From Benzoatithermus flavus (lineage in GTDB: Bacteria; Pseudomonadota; Alphaproteobacteria; Geminicoccales; Geminicoccaceae), in assembly GCF_037908215.1 (NCBI RefSeq), contig NZ_JBBLZC010000004.1, positions 1 to 64,000 of the forward strand: a stretch of DNA of 64,000 bases, given 5' to 3'. Under the pieces are notes generated by a model that ran no database searches, was not told the DNA's origin, and was given only the letters and a program-made list of their open reading frames with translations. This document shows positions 1 through 8,087 of the stretch, in pieces (the first letter of the stretch is position 1; the number at the start of each line of letters is the position of its first letter). Both the position numbers and the translations under genes were made by a program.

Positions 1-86
1 CCCACACCAGCCTGAATGGGCTCACACCGATCGAGTATGCCAACCGGTCCCGAATGGACCAGAACCGGAACAGACTCCCCTTATGA
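1..86 (+). CDS. IS3-family transposase OrfB, C-terminal fragment (partial)
   Basis: The frame beginning at base 3 reads HTSLNGLTPIEYANRS and continues for another 11 residues to a TGA at 84-86. This is the usual C-terminal tail of IS3-family integrase-type transposases (OrfB), where an H-S-L-x-G-x-T-P-x-E-Y/F block follows the DDE catalytic core. The catalytic core lies outside the window, so it is not possible to say whether the element is intact. A candidate terminal inverted repeat follows directly, which supports the reading. The fragment is short, so the family call rests on this single motif. Confidence 0.75.
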   Translation, partial: HTSLNGLTPIEYANRSRMDQNRNRLPL

Positions 87-112
87 GTGAGGGCACAACG
101 GGGGCAGGGTCA
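84..112 (+). mobile_element. Probable right terminal inverted repeat of the IS3-type element
   Basis: Directly after the transposase stop the sequence runs gggcacaacg and then GGGGCAGGGTCA, ending in CA at 111-112. On the other strand this begins TGACCCTGCCCC. IS3-family ends characteristically begin with TG on the outside and are rich in C runs, and a terminus within about 30 bases of the orfB stop is normal. The left end and target duplication are outside the window, so the exact tip is inferred. Confidence 0.55.
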
Positions 113-410
113 TTCGCCCACCATCTCCGGCTATGAAACTGGCAGGGTAGTGTTGGAAGCTCGTCGGGCTCGGACCGGCCGTCCCCCGCCGCGCGGACGT
201 GCGGCTCTTCCATTTCGGCGGGCTCACCGCAAGCGGTGACGGGTCTTGAGGCGAATACGTCCTGCACATTCCATCCATATGCATGGCGCATCGACGGCCC
301 GGACGGCGCGCTCACCGGCCGGGCCGATCGCCGGGAACCGGCCGAAGCCCTCGATGCGCCGCCTTGGAAGGAAGCGCCGCCCGACCATCGGAGCGGGTCT
401 CGGATTCCCG
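113..410. other. Intergenic stretch beside the IS end, no gene recognised
   Basis: Several overlapping open frames exist on both strands, but none has a convincing ribosome binding site or recognisable motifs. The stretch borders an IS end, so it may be old insertion-sequence or flanking debris. I see no repeat longer than a few bases here. Confidence 0.4.
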
Positions 411-440
411 AAAAAACGACCGGCCGCGACCGGTCTTTTT
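411..440 (-). terminator. Rho-independent terminator (bidirectional form)
   Basis: The stem is GACCGG at 418-423 and CCGGTC at 430-435, with a 6-base loop. An A-run (411-416) and a T-run (436-440) flank it, so it can act in both directions. It lies about 40 bases downstream of the stop of the minus-strand gene at 483-767 and is its likely terminator. Confidence 0.7.
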
Positions 441-482
441 CCGGGGTGCGAACGAGAAGACGGGATCAGACCCTTCACGCGA

Positions 483-767
483 TCAGACCCCTTCGAGAAG
501 GGTCTCCCGCCGTGCCGCCTGCCAGCCTCGCAGCATGGTCTCGGCCTCGCTCAGTGCGCGCTCGTCGAGAGCATCGCGATCCGAAGCCTCGAGATCGTGC
601 GCGCACAGCACGACGATCTCGTGGCTGTACCGCTCGGCCTGCGCCAGCGGGACGCCTTCCCGCTCGAGATAGCGTTGCACGTGCTCCTTGAGCGAGCGCC
701 AGCGAATACCTTCGGTCTCCGGCGCCCTGTCGTTACCGGGACCGGCCGCGAACGCATCGTTCCTCAT
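483..767 (-). CDS. Hypothetical protein, 94 aa
   Basis: I do not recognise this gene. The start at 767 (MRNDAFAAG) is chosen because a GGAGAG ribosome binding site sits 6 bases upstream; the open frame extends further but without such a signal. The product is charged and probably mostly helical (WRSLKEHVQRYLEREGVPLAQAERYSHE and on), with no signal peptide or membrane segment. It has its own terminator downstream at 411-440 and appears to be a single-gene unit. Function is unknown; a small cytoplasmic helical protein is the only safe description. Confidence 0.55.
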   Translation of the reverse strand: MRNDAFAAGPGNDRAPETEGIRWRSLKEHVQRYLEREGVPLAQAERYSHEIVVLCAHDLEASDRDALDERALSEAETMLRGWQAARRETLLEGV

Positions 768-1070
768 GGGCTCTCCGTTCGATATTTCCTCACGCGTCAC
801 GTCCTTACACGTCACGCGTATACGAGAGTCATATAACGTTGAACTAATGAAAAGGTTCCAGCAATGCCATGGAAGCGGCCGATGCACCGACGAGTGCATT
901 GCCGAAATATCCTGCAGCCTTTTCCCGCCAGACTCGTGCTCCATGACTGTCGCTGGTCTCGTACCGGATGATGGCTCCCGAACGCCGGTCCGGAACCCGG
1001 ATCACGGCTGCTGGTTGGTTCCCGGCAGTTGATCGGCCCGGCCGATCGCGACCCCGTCAGGAGATCAACG
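768..1070. other. Divergent intergenic region
   Basis: This stretch separates the leftward hypothetical gene from the rightward entericidin-like gene. It contains an AT-richer patch around 800-860 (tatacgagagtcatataacg) that is the likely promoter for the leftward gene. No RNA gene or coding signal is apparent. Confidence 0.35.
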
Positions 1071-1232
1071 ATGCCCTCGTTCTTTTCCGTGAAGAAGCGC
1101 TCGTCGTCACTCGTCTGGGTTCTGCTCGCAGCCCTTCTCGCCAGCTCGACGCTGACCGCCTGCAACACGATCCGCGGCGCCGGCGAGGACGTCGAGCAGA
1201 CCGGCCGGGCGATCAGGCACTCGACCTACTGA
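1071..1232 (+). CDS. Entericidin EcnA/B-family small lipoprotein
   Basis: A 53-aa protein starting at 1071 behind an AGGAGA ribosome binding site. After a basic N-terminus (MPSFFSVKKRSSS) come a hydrophobic segment and a lipobox-like LTAC, followed by NTIRGAGEDVEQTGRAI. The sequence C-N-T-x-x-G-x-G-E/D-D-x-x-x-x-G-x-A-I is diagnostic for the entericidin family, small membrane lipoproteins first described as an antidote/toxin pair in E. coli and often linked to stationary-phase or envelope stress. Here only one family member is present. Its actual role in this organism is not known. Confidence 0.8.
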   Translation: MPSFFSVKKRSSSLVWVLLAALLASSTLTACNTIRGAGEDVEQTGRAIRHSTY

Positions 1233-1285
1233 GCCCGACCCGCCGGAGCGCCATCGGAGCCGTGCGGCCGGGTGGCGCTCCGGCC

Positions 1286-2101
1286 TCATCCCGGCAGCAC
1301 GCGGTGCTGCTGCACCGGGATCATCTCGCGCACGCGCCGGAGATAGTCGAGGTCGAGCTTGGCCGTGGCGAAGCCGGGCCGGTCGGAGACCTGCACCAGC
1401 ACCTTGCCCCAAGGATCGACGATCATGCTGTGCCCCCAGTTGTGGCGCACATCCTTCCCCGCCGGGAAGGCGCCGACCTGGGCTGCCGCCACGACATAGC
1501 ATTGGGTCTCGATCGCCCGCGCGCGCAGCAGCACCTCCCAATGGTCCTTGCCGGTCTGGAGCGTGAACGCGGCCGGCACCATGAGGATCTGGGCACCCTT
1601 GGCGGCGAGCTGACGATAGAGCTCGCCGAAGCGGAGATCGTAGCAGATCGAGCAGCCGATGCGCGCTCCCTCCACGTCGTAGGTGACGATCTCCTCGCCC
1701 CGGCCGACCAGAGCCGACTCGCGATATTCTCGGCCATCGGGGGTGACGACGTCGAACAGATGGAGCTTGCGGTAGCGCGCGATCTCCCTGCCCTGCCGGT
1801 CGAGGACCACGGTCGTGTTGAAGAGCCGCTTCTCGCCCTTCTCGAGAAAGCTGCCGCCGTGGATCAGGATGCCGTGCCGCCTGGCGAGATCCTGCAGGAG
1901 CCGGTAGGCCTCCCCGCCAGGAACGATCTCGGCCGCCGCTTGACGCTCCTCGGCCGTCCCACCCTGAAATGCCCATACCTCGGGCAGGAGCACGAGATCG
2001 GGTCGGTCCTCCTTGACGGCCTGCTCGATCAGGGTGCGCGCCTGCGCAAGGTTCGCCACCTTGTCGTTGACCGAGCTCATCTGAATGACACAAACGCGCA
2101 T
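1286..2101 (-). CDS. Carbon-nitrogen hydrolase, Nit1/deaminated-glutathione-amidase type
   Basis: A full-length 271-aa member of the nitrilase superfamily, which hydrolyses amide or nitrile C-N bonds using a Glu-Lys-Cys triad. All three residues are visible: E41 in LLPE, K112 in YRKLHLFD and C153 in CSICYDLRF. The ICYDLRF and YRKLHLFD blocks are typical of the Nit1/Nit2 branch, whose known substrates include deaminated glutathione and omega-amides. No signal peptide is present, so it should be cytoplasmic. A metabolite-repair role is inferred from the family; the substrate cannot be read from sequence. Confidence 0.88.
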   Translation of the reverse strand: MRVCVIQMSSVNDKVANLAQARTLIEQAVKEDRPDLVLLPEVWAFQGGTAEERQAAAEIVPGGEAYRLLQDLARRHGILIHGGSFLEKGEKRLFNTTVVLDRQGREIARYRKLHLFDVVTPDGREYRESALVGRGEEIVTYDVEGARIGCSICYDLRFGELYRQLAAKGAQILMVPAAFTLQTGKDHWEVLLRARAIETQCYVVAAAQVGAFPAGKDVRHNWGHSMIVDPWGKVLVQVSDRPGFATAKLDLDYLRRVREMIPVQQHRVLPG

Positions 2102-2405
2102 GGTCTCGCTGCCCTTTCACCGCTCGAGAGGATGCTAACGACTGGCCGGCAGCATCGGAAGCCGCTGCTTGCCGGCAATGGCGGGACGGCACGGAAATCG
2201 ACCACCGAGCCGGGCACAAGGATGCATCCGAGCCGGAGAACGACGCGCCGGACGGACGAGGCAGCGCCGAAACGCGCAGCCGAGCCGTCATGACGTGCAC
2301 CTCCCGCCGAGAGGACGCCACGGCAGCCCGCACCGCCGTCCGGCGCGATCCGATCCACAGCATCGGCCGGATCGCGCTCTGCCGACCGCCCCTCCCCCTG
2401 CCGCC
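2102..2405. other. Intergenic region, nothing recognised
   Basis: It lies between two leftward genes. No open frame here has both a ribosome binding site and family-like sequence, and no strong hairpin or repeat was seen. It may carry the promoter of the amidase gene. Confidence 0.35.
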
Positions 2406-3578
2406 TCAGGAGTAGCCGCGCACCGGGGTCCAGACGGTGTAGGTCTTGCCCTGCACGGCGTCGAGCACGCCCAGGCTCGGAGAGAGGAGGGCGGCGAGGA
2501 CGGCCTTGCCGGTCTCGTAATGCCGCCGGGCCAGAACATGGGCGAGGCCGGCGCCGCCGGCGGCCGACAGCAGTGCCACGATCGTGACGATCGGAGCGAG
2601 CAGGGCGAACGCCAGCAGCATCAGGAACACCGCGCTCACGAGCAGCGCGCCGCTGAACCAGCGCAGGAGCTTGTGCGAGAGGTACATGTAGAGCCTGAGC
2701 CACGGCAGGCGCCGCAGCCGCGGCCACAACAGCCGGTGGCAGCGGAAGCAGCGGCAGGCGATCCGGCGCTTGCGCTGCATCTCGGCGCCCGGGCTCGCCT
2801 GCGGCTCCTCGTCGCCGACCACGTCCGGGGCCTGCACGAGGCGGTAGCCGTCGCACAAGATCGAGACCGAGGTGAACATGTCGTCGATGATGTCGGGCGG
2901 CACCGGCCGGAACAGGGCGCGGCGGATCGCGAACAGCCCGCCGTCGGCCGCGATCGTGGTGCCGAGGGCGGTCTCGAGGCGCTTGATGGCCTGCTCGAGC
3001 CGCCAGTAGCGGGAGATGGCCACGGGCGAGCCACGGTCCGTGGCCAGCGTGTGGACGAGATGGCCGCAGACGCAGCCCACGTCCGGATCGGCGAAGTAGC
3101 GCTTCACGTTCGCCACCGCCCCGAGGTCGAGCTCGATGTTGGCGTCGGTGAACAGGACCAGGTCGCTCGTGACCTCGGCCATGAGCCGGTTCATGCCCAC
3201 ACTCTTGCCCTGGCGTTCGGCACCGATCACGACGCGAAAGCCCTCCGCCTGCTCGCGCAGGATCTCGTTGGTCCGGTCGGTCGAGCCGTCGGAATAGAGG
3301 TGGACGGAAAGCTCCGGATGGCGCGCCTGCAGGGCCCTGAGATTCGCGAGCTTCGCGGGCAGCGAGCGCTCCTCGTTGTGGGCGCAGCAGACGATGGCGA
3401 CCGACGGATCGACGGCATCGGCCGCACGCGGCGAGGGACGTCGTCCGGCGGCGACCAGCGGCCGGAGCAGGACGAGGCTCAAAGGATAGGTCAGGAACGG
3501 GTGCAGCCCGGCCATGCCCGCGAGCACGGCCAGAGCGGTGAGCACGAGAGCCGGATCGACATGCATCGGCAGCGCCAT
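2406..3578 (-). CDS. Membrane-bound GT2-family glycosyltransferase
   Basis: A 390-aa processive-type family 2 glycosyltransferase. An N-terminal hydrophobic segment (about 9-40) precedes the GT-A domain. That domain shows the nucleotide-binding start VAIVCCAHNEE (about 60-70), SDGSTD (96-101), the metal/donor motif FTDAN (143-147), a DD pair in IIDDMF (232-233) and a QRKRR block (268-272) like the QxxRW acceptor motif. Two further membrane spans lie near 311-345. Such enzymes transfer a nucleotide-sugar unit to a lipid or polysaccharide at the inner membrane. No polysaccharide operon surrounds it, so the product is unknown. A second ATG at codon 5 is an alternative start. Confidence 0.82.
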   Translation of the reverse strand: MALPMHVDPALVLTALAVLAGMAGLHPFLTYPLSLVLLRPLVAAGRRPSPRAADAVDPSVAIVCCAHNEERSLPAKLANLRALQARHPELSVHLYSDGSTDRTNEILREQAEGFRVVIGAERQGKSVGMNRLMAEVTSDLVLFTDANIELDLGAVANVKRYFADPDVGCVCGHLVHTLATDRGSPVAISRYWRLEQAIKRLETALGTTIAADGGLFAIRRALFRPVPPDIIDDMFTSVSILCDGYRLVQAPDVVGDEEPQASPGAEMQRKRRIACRCFRCHRLLWPRLRRLPWLRLYMYLSHKLLRWFSGALLVSAVFLMLLAFALLAPIVTIVALLSAAGGAGLAHVLARRHYETGKAVLAALLSPSLGVLDAVQGKTYTVWTPVRGYS

Positions 3579-3697
3579 CCCATCGCCGTCGCGCCGCAGC
3601 CGGGGAGCGGCGTGACGAGGGGATTGTGCGCGCCGGCCGGTTTAGGATCGGTGAACGGAGCGGCCGGGAAGAAACGGCGAGGGTGATGCGCCCGCCA

Positions 3698-4885
3698 TCA
3701 GACGGTACGTCCTCCCACGACATGGTCCGCCACGTAAGCCTGGCGTTCGCCCATGGGTTCCGGCCGGCCGGTGGTCGTGTCCTTCTCCGTCTGCAGCTCG
3801 AGCTCCGCGTTGAGCTCGGCTCCGAGCAGGATCACGAAGGCGCTGATGTAGAGCCACATCAGGAGGATGATGACCCCGGCGAGCGCGCCGTAGGTCTTGT
3901 TGTAGCTGCCGAAGTGCGCGGCGTAGAAGGAGAACGCGGCAGATGCCAGCAGCCAGAGCACGGCGGCGGTGATCGAGCCCGGCGTGAGCCAGCGCCAGTT
4001 CGCCGGCGCCCGGCTCGGACCGAAGCGGTAGATCATGGCGAGCCCGACGATGACGAGGGCCAGCAGCACGAGCCAGGAGGCGATCCGCACGCCCCACTCC
4101 GCGAACGGCCCGAGCGGCAGATAGGCGAGCACCGCCGGCACGCCGACGATGATGCCGAGCCCGATGATGATGCTCACGATCGCGAGGAACGTGAACACCA
4201 AGGCGGTGAGGTTGAAGCGGAGGAAGCTGCGGTCCTCCTCCTCCTCGTAGGCGACGTTCAGAGCGGTGAAGAGCGTCTTGACACCCGAGGAGGCGCTGTA
4301 GAGCGCCAGGAGGATCGCCAGCGCCGCGCTCCAGCCGAGAGCACCCGTGGTGGTGCTCGCCACACTGTGCATCTGATCCACGATCAGCTTCGCCGCTTCC
4401 TGGGGCAGGACGCCCTGCAGCGTGCCGATGTGCTGCTCGATGGCCGCGGGGTCGGCGACGAGGCCATAGATCGAGACCAGGGCCGTGATCGCCGGGAACA
4501 GGGCGAGCATGGCATAGAAGGCGCAGCCGGCGGCGATGATCGTCATGTTGTCCTTGCCGATCTCGGCCCAGACCCGCTGCACGACCGCCCACCACCCCTT
4601 GGCCGGAATCTCGGTCGGGCTGGCCGCCGTACGCCCGGCGCCGCCCGCCGGCATGGGCCGCCGTCCGGCCGGGCTTGCCGATCCGGAGCGCTCGGCCCGA
4701 TCGCTCCCTCCAGCGGCATGGCTGCTTCCGCCGCGACGGTGGACGAGCGCCAGCCATGCCACGCCGAGGCCCAGCAGGAGCTGGGGCAGAGTCGTGCCGG
4801 CTCCAGCGGTCGCGCGCCTGGCACCCGCAGAGGCGGCATCATTGCGGCCGGTCTCATGTTGATCGCCTGCGTGGGTCCGCTCCAT
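3698..4885 (-). CDS. YihY/BrkB-family inner membrane protein
   Basis: A 395-aa protein of the YihY/BrkB family, conserved inner-membrane proteins once called ribonuclease BN and now usually regarded as envelope or transport proteins of unclear activity. The core (about 95-370) has six membrane segments and the family blocks AAGCAFYAMLALFPAI, ALYSASSGVKTLFTALN, GSYNKTYGALAGVIILLMWLY and LLGAELNAELE. The N-terminal 90 residues are unusual: low-complexity Ala/Gly/Ser/Arg plus an additional hydrophobic helix (LPQLLLGLGVAWLALV, about 33-48). The start at 4885 follows an AGGAG site. Confidence 0.85.
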   Translation of the reverse strand: MERTHAGDQHETGRNDAASAGARRATAGAGTTLPQLLLGLGVAWLALVHRRGGSSHAAGGSDRAERSGSASPAGRRPMPAGGAGRTAASPTEIPAKGWWAVVQRVWAEIGKDNMTIIAAGCAFYAMLALFPAITALVSIYGLVADPAAIEQHIGTLQGVLPQEAAKLIVDQMHSVASTTTGALGWSAALAILLALYSASSGVKTLFTALNVAYEEEEDRSFLRFNLTALVFTFLAIVSIIIGLGIIVGVPAVLAYLPLGPFAEWGVRIASWLVLLALVIVGLAMIYRFGPSRAPANWRWLTPGSITAAVLWLLASAAFSFYAAHFGSYNKTYGALAGVIILLMWLYISAFVILLGAELNAELELQTEKDTTTGRPEPMGERQAYVADHVVGGRTV

Positions 4886-5398
4886 TCCCTTTTTCTCCTG
4901 ACACCGGCTTCAGGCGTGGCGACGCTCTCGCCCGCGCAAGCAACGAAGGAGGAACCGCGCGGTTCCTGACCGACGGACCTCGGCCTTCCTTTCGAGGCCC
5001 CTGCCCGCCCCGGGGAAGGAACGGCTTCCTGCGGCTGTGGTGCCGCCGGCGAACGTTTACCCAACCATGCATTGGCGATTTGTGTTCGAGCATATACAAT
5101 ATTGGCATAAAACCGACATAAAACGTTTTAACTGCTCAAATGTCATGAAAATTATCTTTAAAATTATAACACGGCTTCGTGATCCCGATTTTGCCTCCCC
5201 CGAGGGAACCTGCTGACGATCGTCGTCTTCCTGCGCCGGAAAGCGGGCTAGCCTGCCCGCACGGGTGACACTGGGAGGACTCCGATGCGCGCGAGCATCG
5301 CTGGGCGGCGGCTTGGCCTTTGCCTCGAGACGAGAAGAGATGCTCGCTGCAACGCCTGGAGCGGCTCCGCCTGACCGCCGGCGAGGTCGCCAGCGGCG
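4886..5398. other. Divergent intergenic region with an AT-rich patch
   Basis: About 510 bases between a leftward membrane-protein gene and a rightward hydrolase gene. Bases 5085-5180 are markedly AT-rich for this genome (for example gtcatgaaaattatcttt) and are the likely promoter area for one or both genes. No RNA gene, repeat or credible coding frame was recognised. Confidence 0.4.
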
Positions 5399-6169
5399 AT
5401 GCCGTGCGCTCGCGACACCCTGCTGGTGTCCGCCCTGCTGGCCGCCCTGAACGTGGCGGCGGCACCTACCCCGACGGAGGCCGATACCTATCCCCCACGC
5501 AAAGGCCGCGACCCTTACCCGGCGCACGTGGCCCTTGCCGAACACGCGAAGCTGACACCTTGCGCGCGCGACGACCTCGAGTGCCGTGCCTTCACCGGCA
5601 CGCTCGCCTGGCGGCCCGACGAGAGGCGGCCGCTCATCGCCCCCAGGACCTTGCGACGCTTCGTGCTTCTGGACCATCTCCCGGCCGGGCAACGCGAGCG
5701 GGCCATGCGCTGCCTCGCCTTCATCGCCTGGGCGGAGGCCCGCTCCGACGGCGTGGACGGCATGCGGGCGGTGGTGGCCGTGGTGCTGAACCGGGCGAGC
5801 GACCCGGCCTATTCCGTGCATCCCTGCAGCGTCATCGCGCAGACGGGCGCGTTCGAGCCGGTGGCGAAGGGCCGTTATCGCGCCACCGTGCAGGCCCTCG
5901 AGCGCAACGCGCTGGCACCCTTCCCGCGCCCGCGCAGCACCGCCGACGCTGCGGCCCTGCAGATGGCGCGGCTTCTGGTCTGGCGCATGGCGCTCGAGGA
6001 CGGCTACCAGGACCCGACCGACGGCGCCACCCACTTCGTGGCGCCCAAGGTCCTGAAGGCGCGCGGCCAGCGTATGCCGCGCTGGACCAAGGTGCTCGAG
6101 CGGACGGCCCGGATCGGCGGCCATCATTTCTACCGGGCCAGAGGGCTCGAGGTCGCCCGCAATCCCTGA
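5399..6169 (+). CDS. Cell wall hydrolase, SleB/Hydrolase_2 family
   Basis: A 256-aa exported protein. Residues 1-22 look like a signal peptide ending in ALNVAAA. The C-terminal domain (about 100-250) carries the SleB-like pattern: an acidic helix AWAEARSDGVDGM followed by VVAVVLNRASDP, then CSVIAQTGAFEP, DGATHFVAP and a closing GGHHFYR. SleB-type enzymes cut peptidoglycan glycan strands (lytic transglycosylase activity in Bacillus SleB). The glutamate in AWAEAR is the likely catalytic acid by family analogy. In Gram-negatives these proteins act in the periplasm. The start at 5399 lacks a strong ribosome binding site and is uncertain. Confidence 0.82.
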   Translation: MPCARDTLLVSALLAALNVAAAPTPTEADTYPPRKGRDPYPAHVALAEHAKLTPCARDDLECRAFTGTLAWRPDERRPLIAPRTLRRFVLLDHLPAGQRERAMRCLAFIAWAEARSDGVDGMRAVVAVVLNRASDPAYSVHPCSVIAQTGAFEPVAKGRYRATVQALERNALAPFPRPRSTADAAALQMARLLVWRMALEDGYQDPTDGATHFVAPKVLKARGQRMPRWTKVLERTARIGGHHFYRARGLEVARNP

Positions 6170-6194
6170 CGGCCGGGGGCGGCGCTGTGGCGGG

Positions 6195-6404
6195 TCAGCG
6201 GCGGGAGGAGGACGGCTTGCGCTCGGCGTGAGTCGAGGCCGACGGAATCATCCAGGCTCCGGACCAGAAGTGGAGCATCTGCCGGGTCATCTCGTGCAAC
6301 ATCCGGGTCTGCTGGCGCTGCAGCTCGGCGGCCCAGAGCCCGTGCATGGCACCCGCCCAAGCGTTGGCCTGGCTCAGCCAGAGGCTGAGGAACGGATTCT
6401 TCAT
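6195..6404 (-). CDS. Hypothetical small protein, 69 aa
   Basis: Not recognised. The start at 6404 (MKNPFLSLWLSQANAW) is preferred over the ATG at 6422 because an AGGAG site is 8 bases upstream and the upstream ATG overlaps that site. The sequence is amphipathic and Trp/Met/Gln-rich (AELQRQQTRMLHEMTRQML), reminiscent of small granule- or phasin-associated proteins, but this is only a resemblance. The Ser/Arg-rich end may be disordered. It is convergent with the SleB-type gene, 25 bases away. Confidence 0.5.
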   Translation of the reverse strand: MKNPFLSLWLSQANAWAGAMHGLWAAELQRQQTRMLHEMTRQMLHFWSGAWMIPSASTHAERKPSSSRR

Positions 6405-6474
6405 TCGTCGTCTCCTGCTCATGACCGCAATGCAACACGCGTTGCGGCACGGCGTTCCTGCGCCACCTGCGTCG

Positions 6475-6501
6475 TCGGCGGCAGGAAGTCCCCGCCGCCG
6501 A
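6475..6501 (-). terminator. GC-rich hairpin beyond cycA, possible terminator
   Basis: An 8-bp perfect stem (TCGGCGGC at 6475-6482 with GCCGCCGA at 6494-6501) lies just past the cycA stop. There is no U-run, so it could be a processing or pausing hairpin rather than a true intrinsic terminator. Confidence 0.3.
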
Positions 6502-6515
6502 TGCGTCTCGCAGGC

Positions 6516-7931
6516 TCAGGCGGGCTGGGCCGCTTCCATCTCGGGCCGGCTCAGCCGGTAGCCGATGGCGAGGATCGCGAACCAGATCGGCGCCACGTAG
6601 AGGGCCACACGGGTGTCGGCGTCGATGCCGAGGAAGAGCGCTATCAGGACGAGGAAGGCGATGACGAGCCAGTTCGCGACCGGAGCGCCCGGCATGCGAT
6701 AGCCCACGGCCGGGGCGCGGCCGTCCGCCACCGCCTCGCGGAACTTGAGATGAGCATACATGATCATGCCCCAGGTCCAGAGCGAGCCCACCAGTGCCAC
6801 GCTCGTGACCCAGACGAACACCTCCTTGGGCACGAGATAGTTGAGTACGACGCCGATCAGCATGAGCGCCGCCGAGACGGTGATCGCGGCCGCCGGCACG
6901 TGGCGCGCATTGACGCGAGCGAAGGCGTGCGGTGCCTGACGGAACTGGGCCAGGGTGTAGAGCATCCGGCCCGTGCTGAAGAGGCCGCTGTTGCAGGACG
7001 AGGCGGCAGCGGTGATGACGACGAAGTTGATGATGCTGGCCGCGGCCGGGATGCCGATGCGCTCGAACACGAGGACAAAGGGGCTGACACCCGGCTGGAA
7101 CTCGGTCCAGGGCAGGAGCGACATGATGACGACGAGCGCCCCGATATAGAACAGCAGGATGCGCCAGACGATGCTGTTGATCGCGTGCGGCAGGGTCTTC
7201 TCGGGATTCTCGGCTTCGCCCGCGGTGACGCCGACGAGCTCGACACCCTGGTAGGCGAACATCACGATCTGCAGCACGAGCACCACACCCAGGATCCCGG
7301 TCGGGAAGAAGCCGCCGTGGTTCCAGAGATTGGCGAAGCTCGCGGTCTGGCCGAGCTCACCCACATCGAACAGGATGACGACGAGGCCGATCACCATCAT
7401 GGCGACGATCGTGATCACCTTGATCAGCGCGAACCAGAACTCGAGCTCGCCGAACACCTTCACCGCGATCAGGTTGACCCCGTAGAGCACGACCAGCGTG
7501 GCCAGGGCCGGGATCCATTGCGGGACGCTCGGAAACCAGAAATTGACGTAGACCGCGACGGCCGTGATCTCGGCCATGCCGGTGACGACCCACATGAACC
7601 AGTAGGACCAGCCCGTGAAGAAACCGGCCCAGGGGCCGACGAACTCCTCGGCATAAGAGGCGAACGAGCCCGCGACCGGACGATACGTCAAGAGCTCGCC
7701 CAAGGCCCGCATGATGAAGAAGATGGCGAGGCCGCCCAGCGCGTAGGCCAGGACCAGGCCCGGACCAGCGCGCGAGATCGCGGTGGCCGAGCCCAGGAAC
7801 AGGCCCACGCCGATGGCGCCGCCGATCGCGATGAGCTGGACGTGGCGGTCCTTGAGGCCACGGACGAGATCCTCGCGTTCATGCTGCTCCTCCTCGCGGA
7901 GGAGGTTCGATATGGCTCGCGTGTCGTGCAT
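6516..7931 (-). CDS. cycA: D-serine/D-alanine/glycine permease (CycA-type APC transporter)
   Basis: A 471-aa amino acid permease of the APC superfamily, AAT branch, with about 12 membrane segments. It follows E. coli CycA closely: RHVQLIAIGGAIGVGLFLGS at the N-terminus, GPWAGFFTGWSYWFMWVVTGMAE, FGELEFWFALIK, VELVGVTAGEAENPEKTLP, and SSCNSGLFSTGRMLYTLAQ. CycA imports D-alanine, D-serine and glycine with protons. The neighbours upstream on the same strand are alanine racemase and D-amino acid dehydrogenase, which fits uptake of the substrate those enzymes use. The start at 7931 (MHDTRAIS) is chosen because GGGGAG lies 8 bases upstream; an earlier ATG at 7952 lacks a site. Confidence 0.87.
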   Translation of the reverse strand: MHDTRAISNLLREEEQHEREDLVRGLKDRHVQLIAIGGAIGVGLFLGSATAISRAGPGLVLAYALGGLAIFFIMRALGELLTYRPVAGSFASYAEEFVGPWAGFFTGWSYWFMWVVTGMAEITAVAVYVNFWFPSVPQWIPALATLVVLYGVNLIAVKVFGELEFWFALIKVITIVAMMVIGLVVILFDVGELGQTASFANLWNHGGFFPTGILGVVLVLQIVMFAYQGVELVGVTAGEAENPEKTLPHAINSIVWRILLFYIGALVVIMSLLPWTEFQPGVSPFVLVFERIGIPAAASIINFVVITAAASSCNSGLFSTGRMLYTLAQFRQAPHAFARVNARHVPAAAITVSAALMLIGVVLNYLVPKEVFVWVTSVALVGSLWTWGMIMYAHLKFREAVADGRAPAVGYRMPGAPVANWLVIAFLVLIALFLGIDADTRVALYVAPIWFAILAIGYRLSRPEMEAAQPA

Positions 7932-8087
7932 GCTGAGCACTCCCCGATGCATGATCCATGCGGCCGCGGCGCGTGCAACGCCACGCCGCGACTCGTTGGA
8001 GCCGGCGTGATCGCCTTGTCCCGCGCAGACGAATGGTTATCGGGCGGCTTCGACACGAGCCGCCGTTTATCGATGAAGGATGGGCTT

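Noticed and set aside
968..2293. Long rightward open frame of 441 codons across the amidase gene
   Set aside because: It is the mirror frame of the minus-strand carbon-nitrogen hydrolase, which has its catalytic triad; the rightward translation is Arg/Gly/Glu-rich with no domain.
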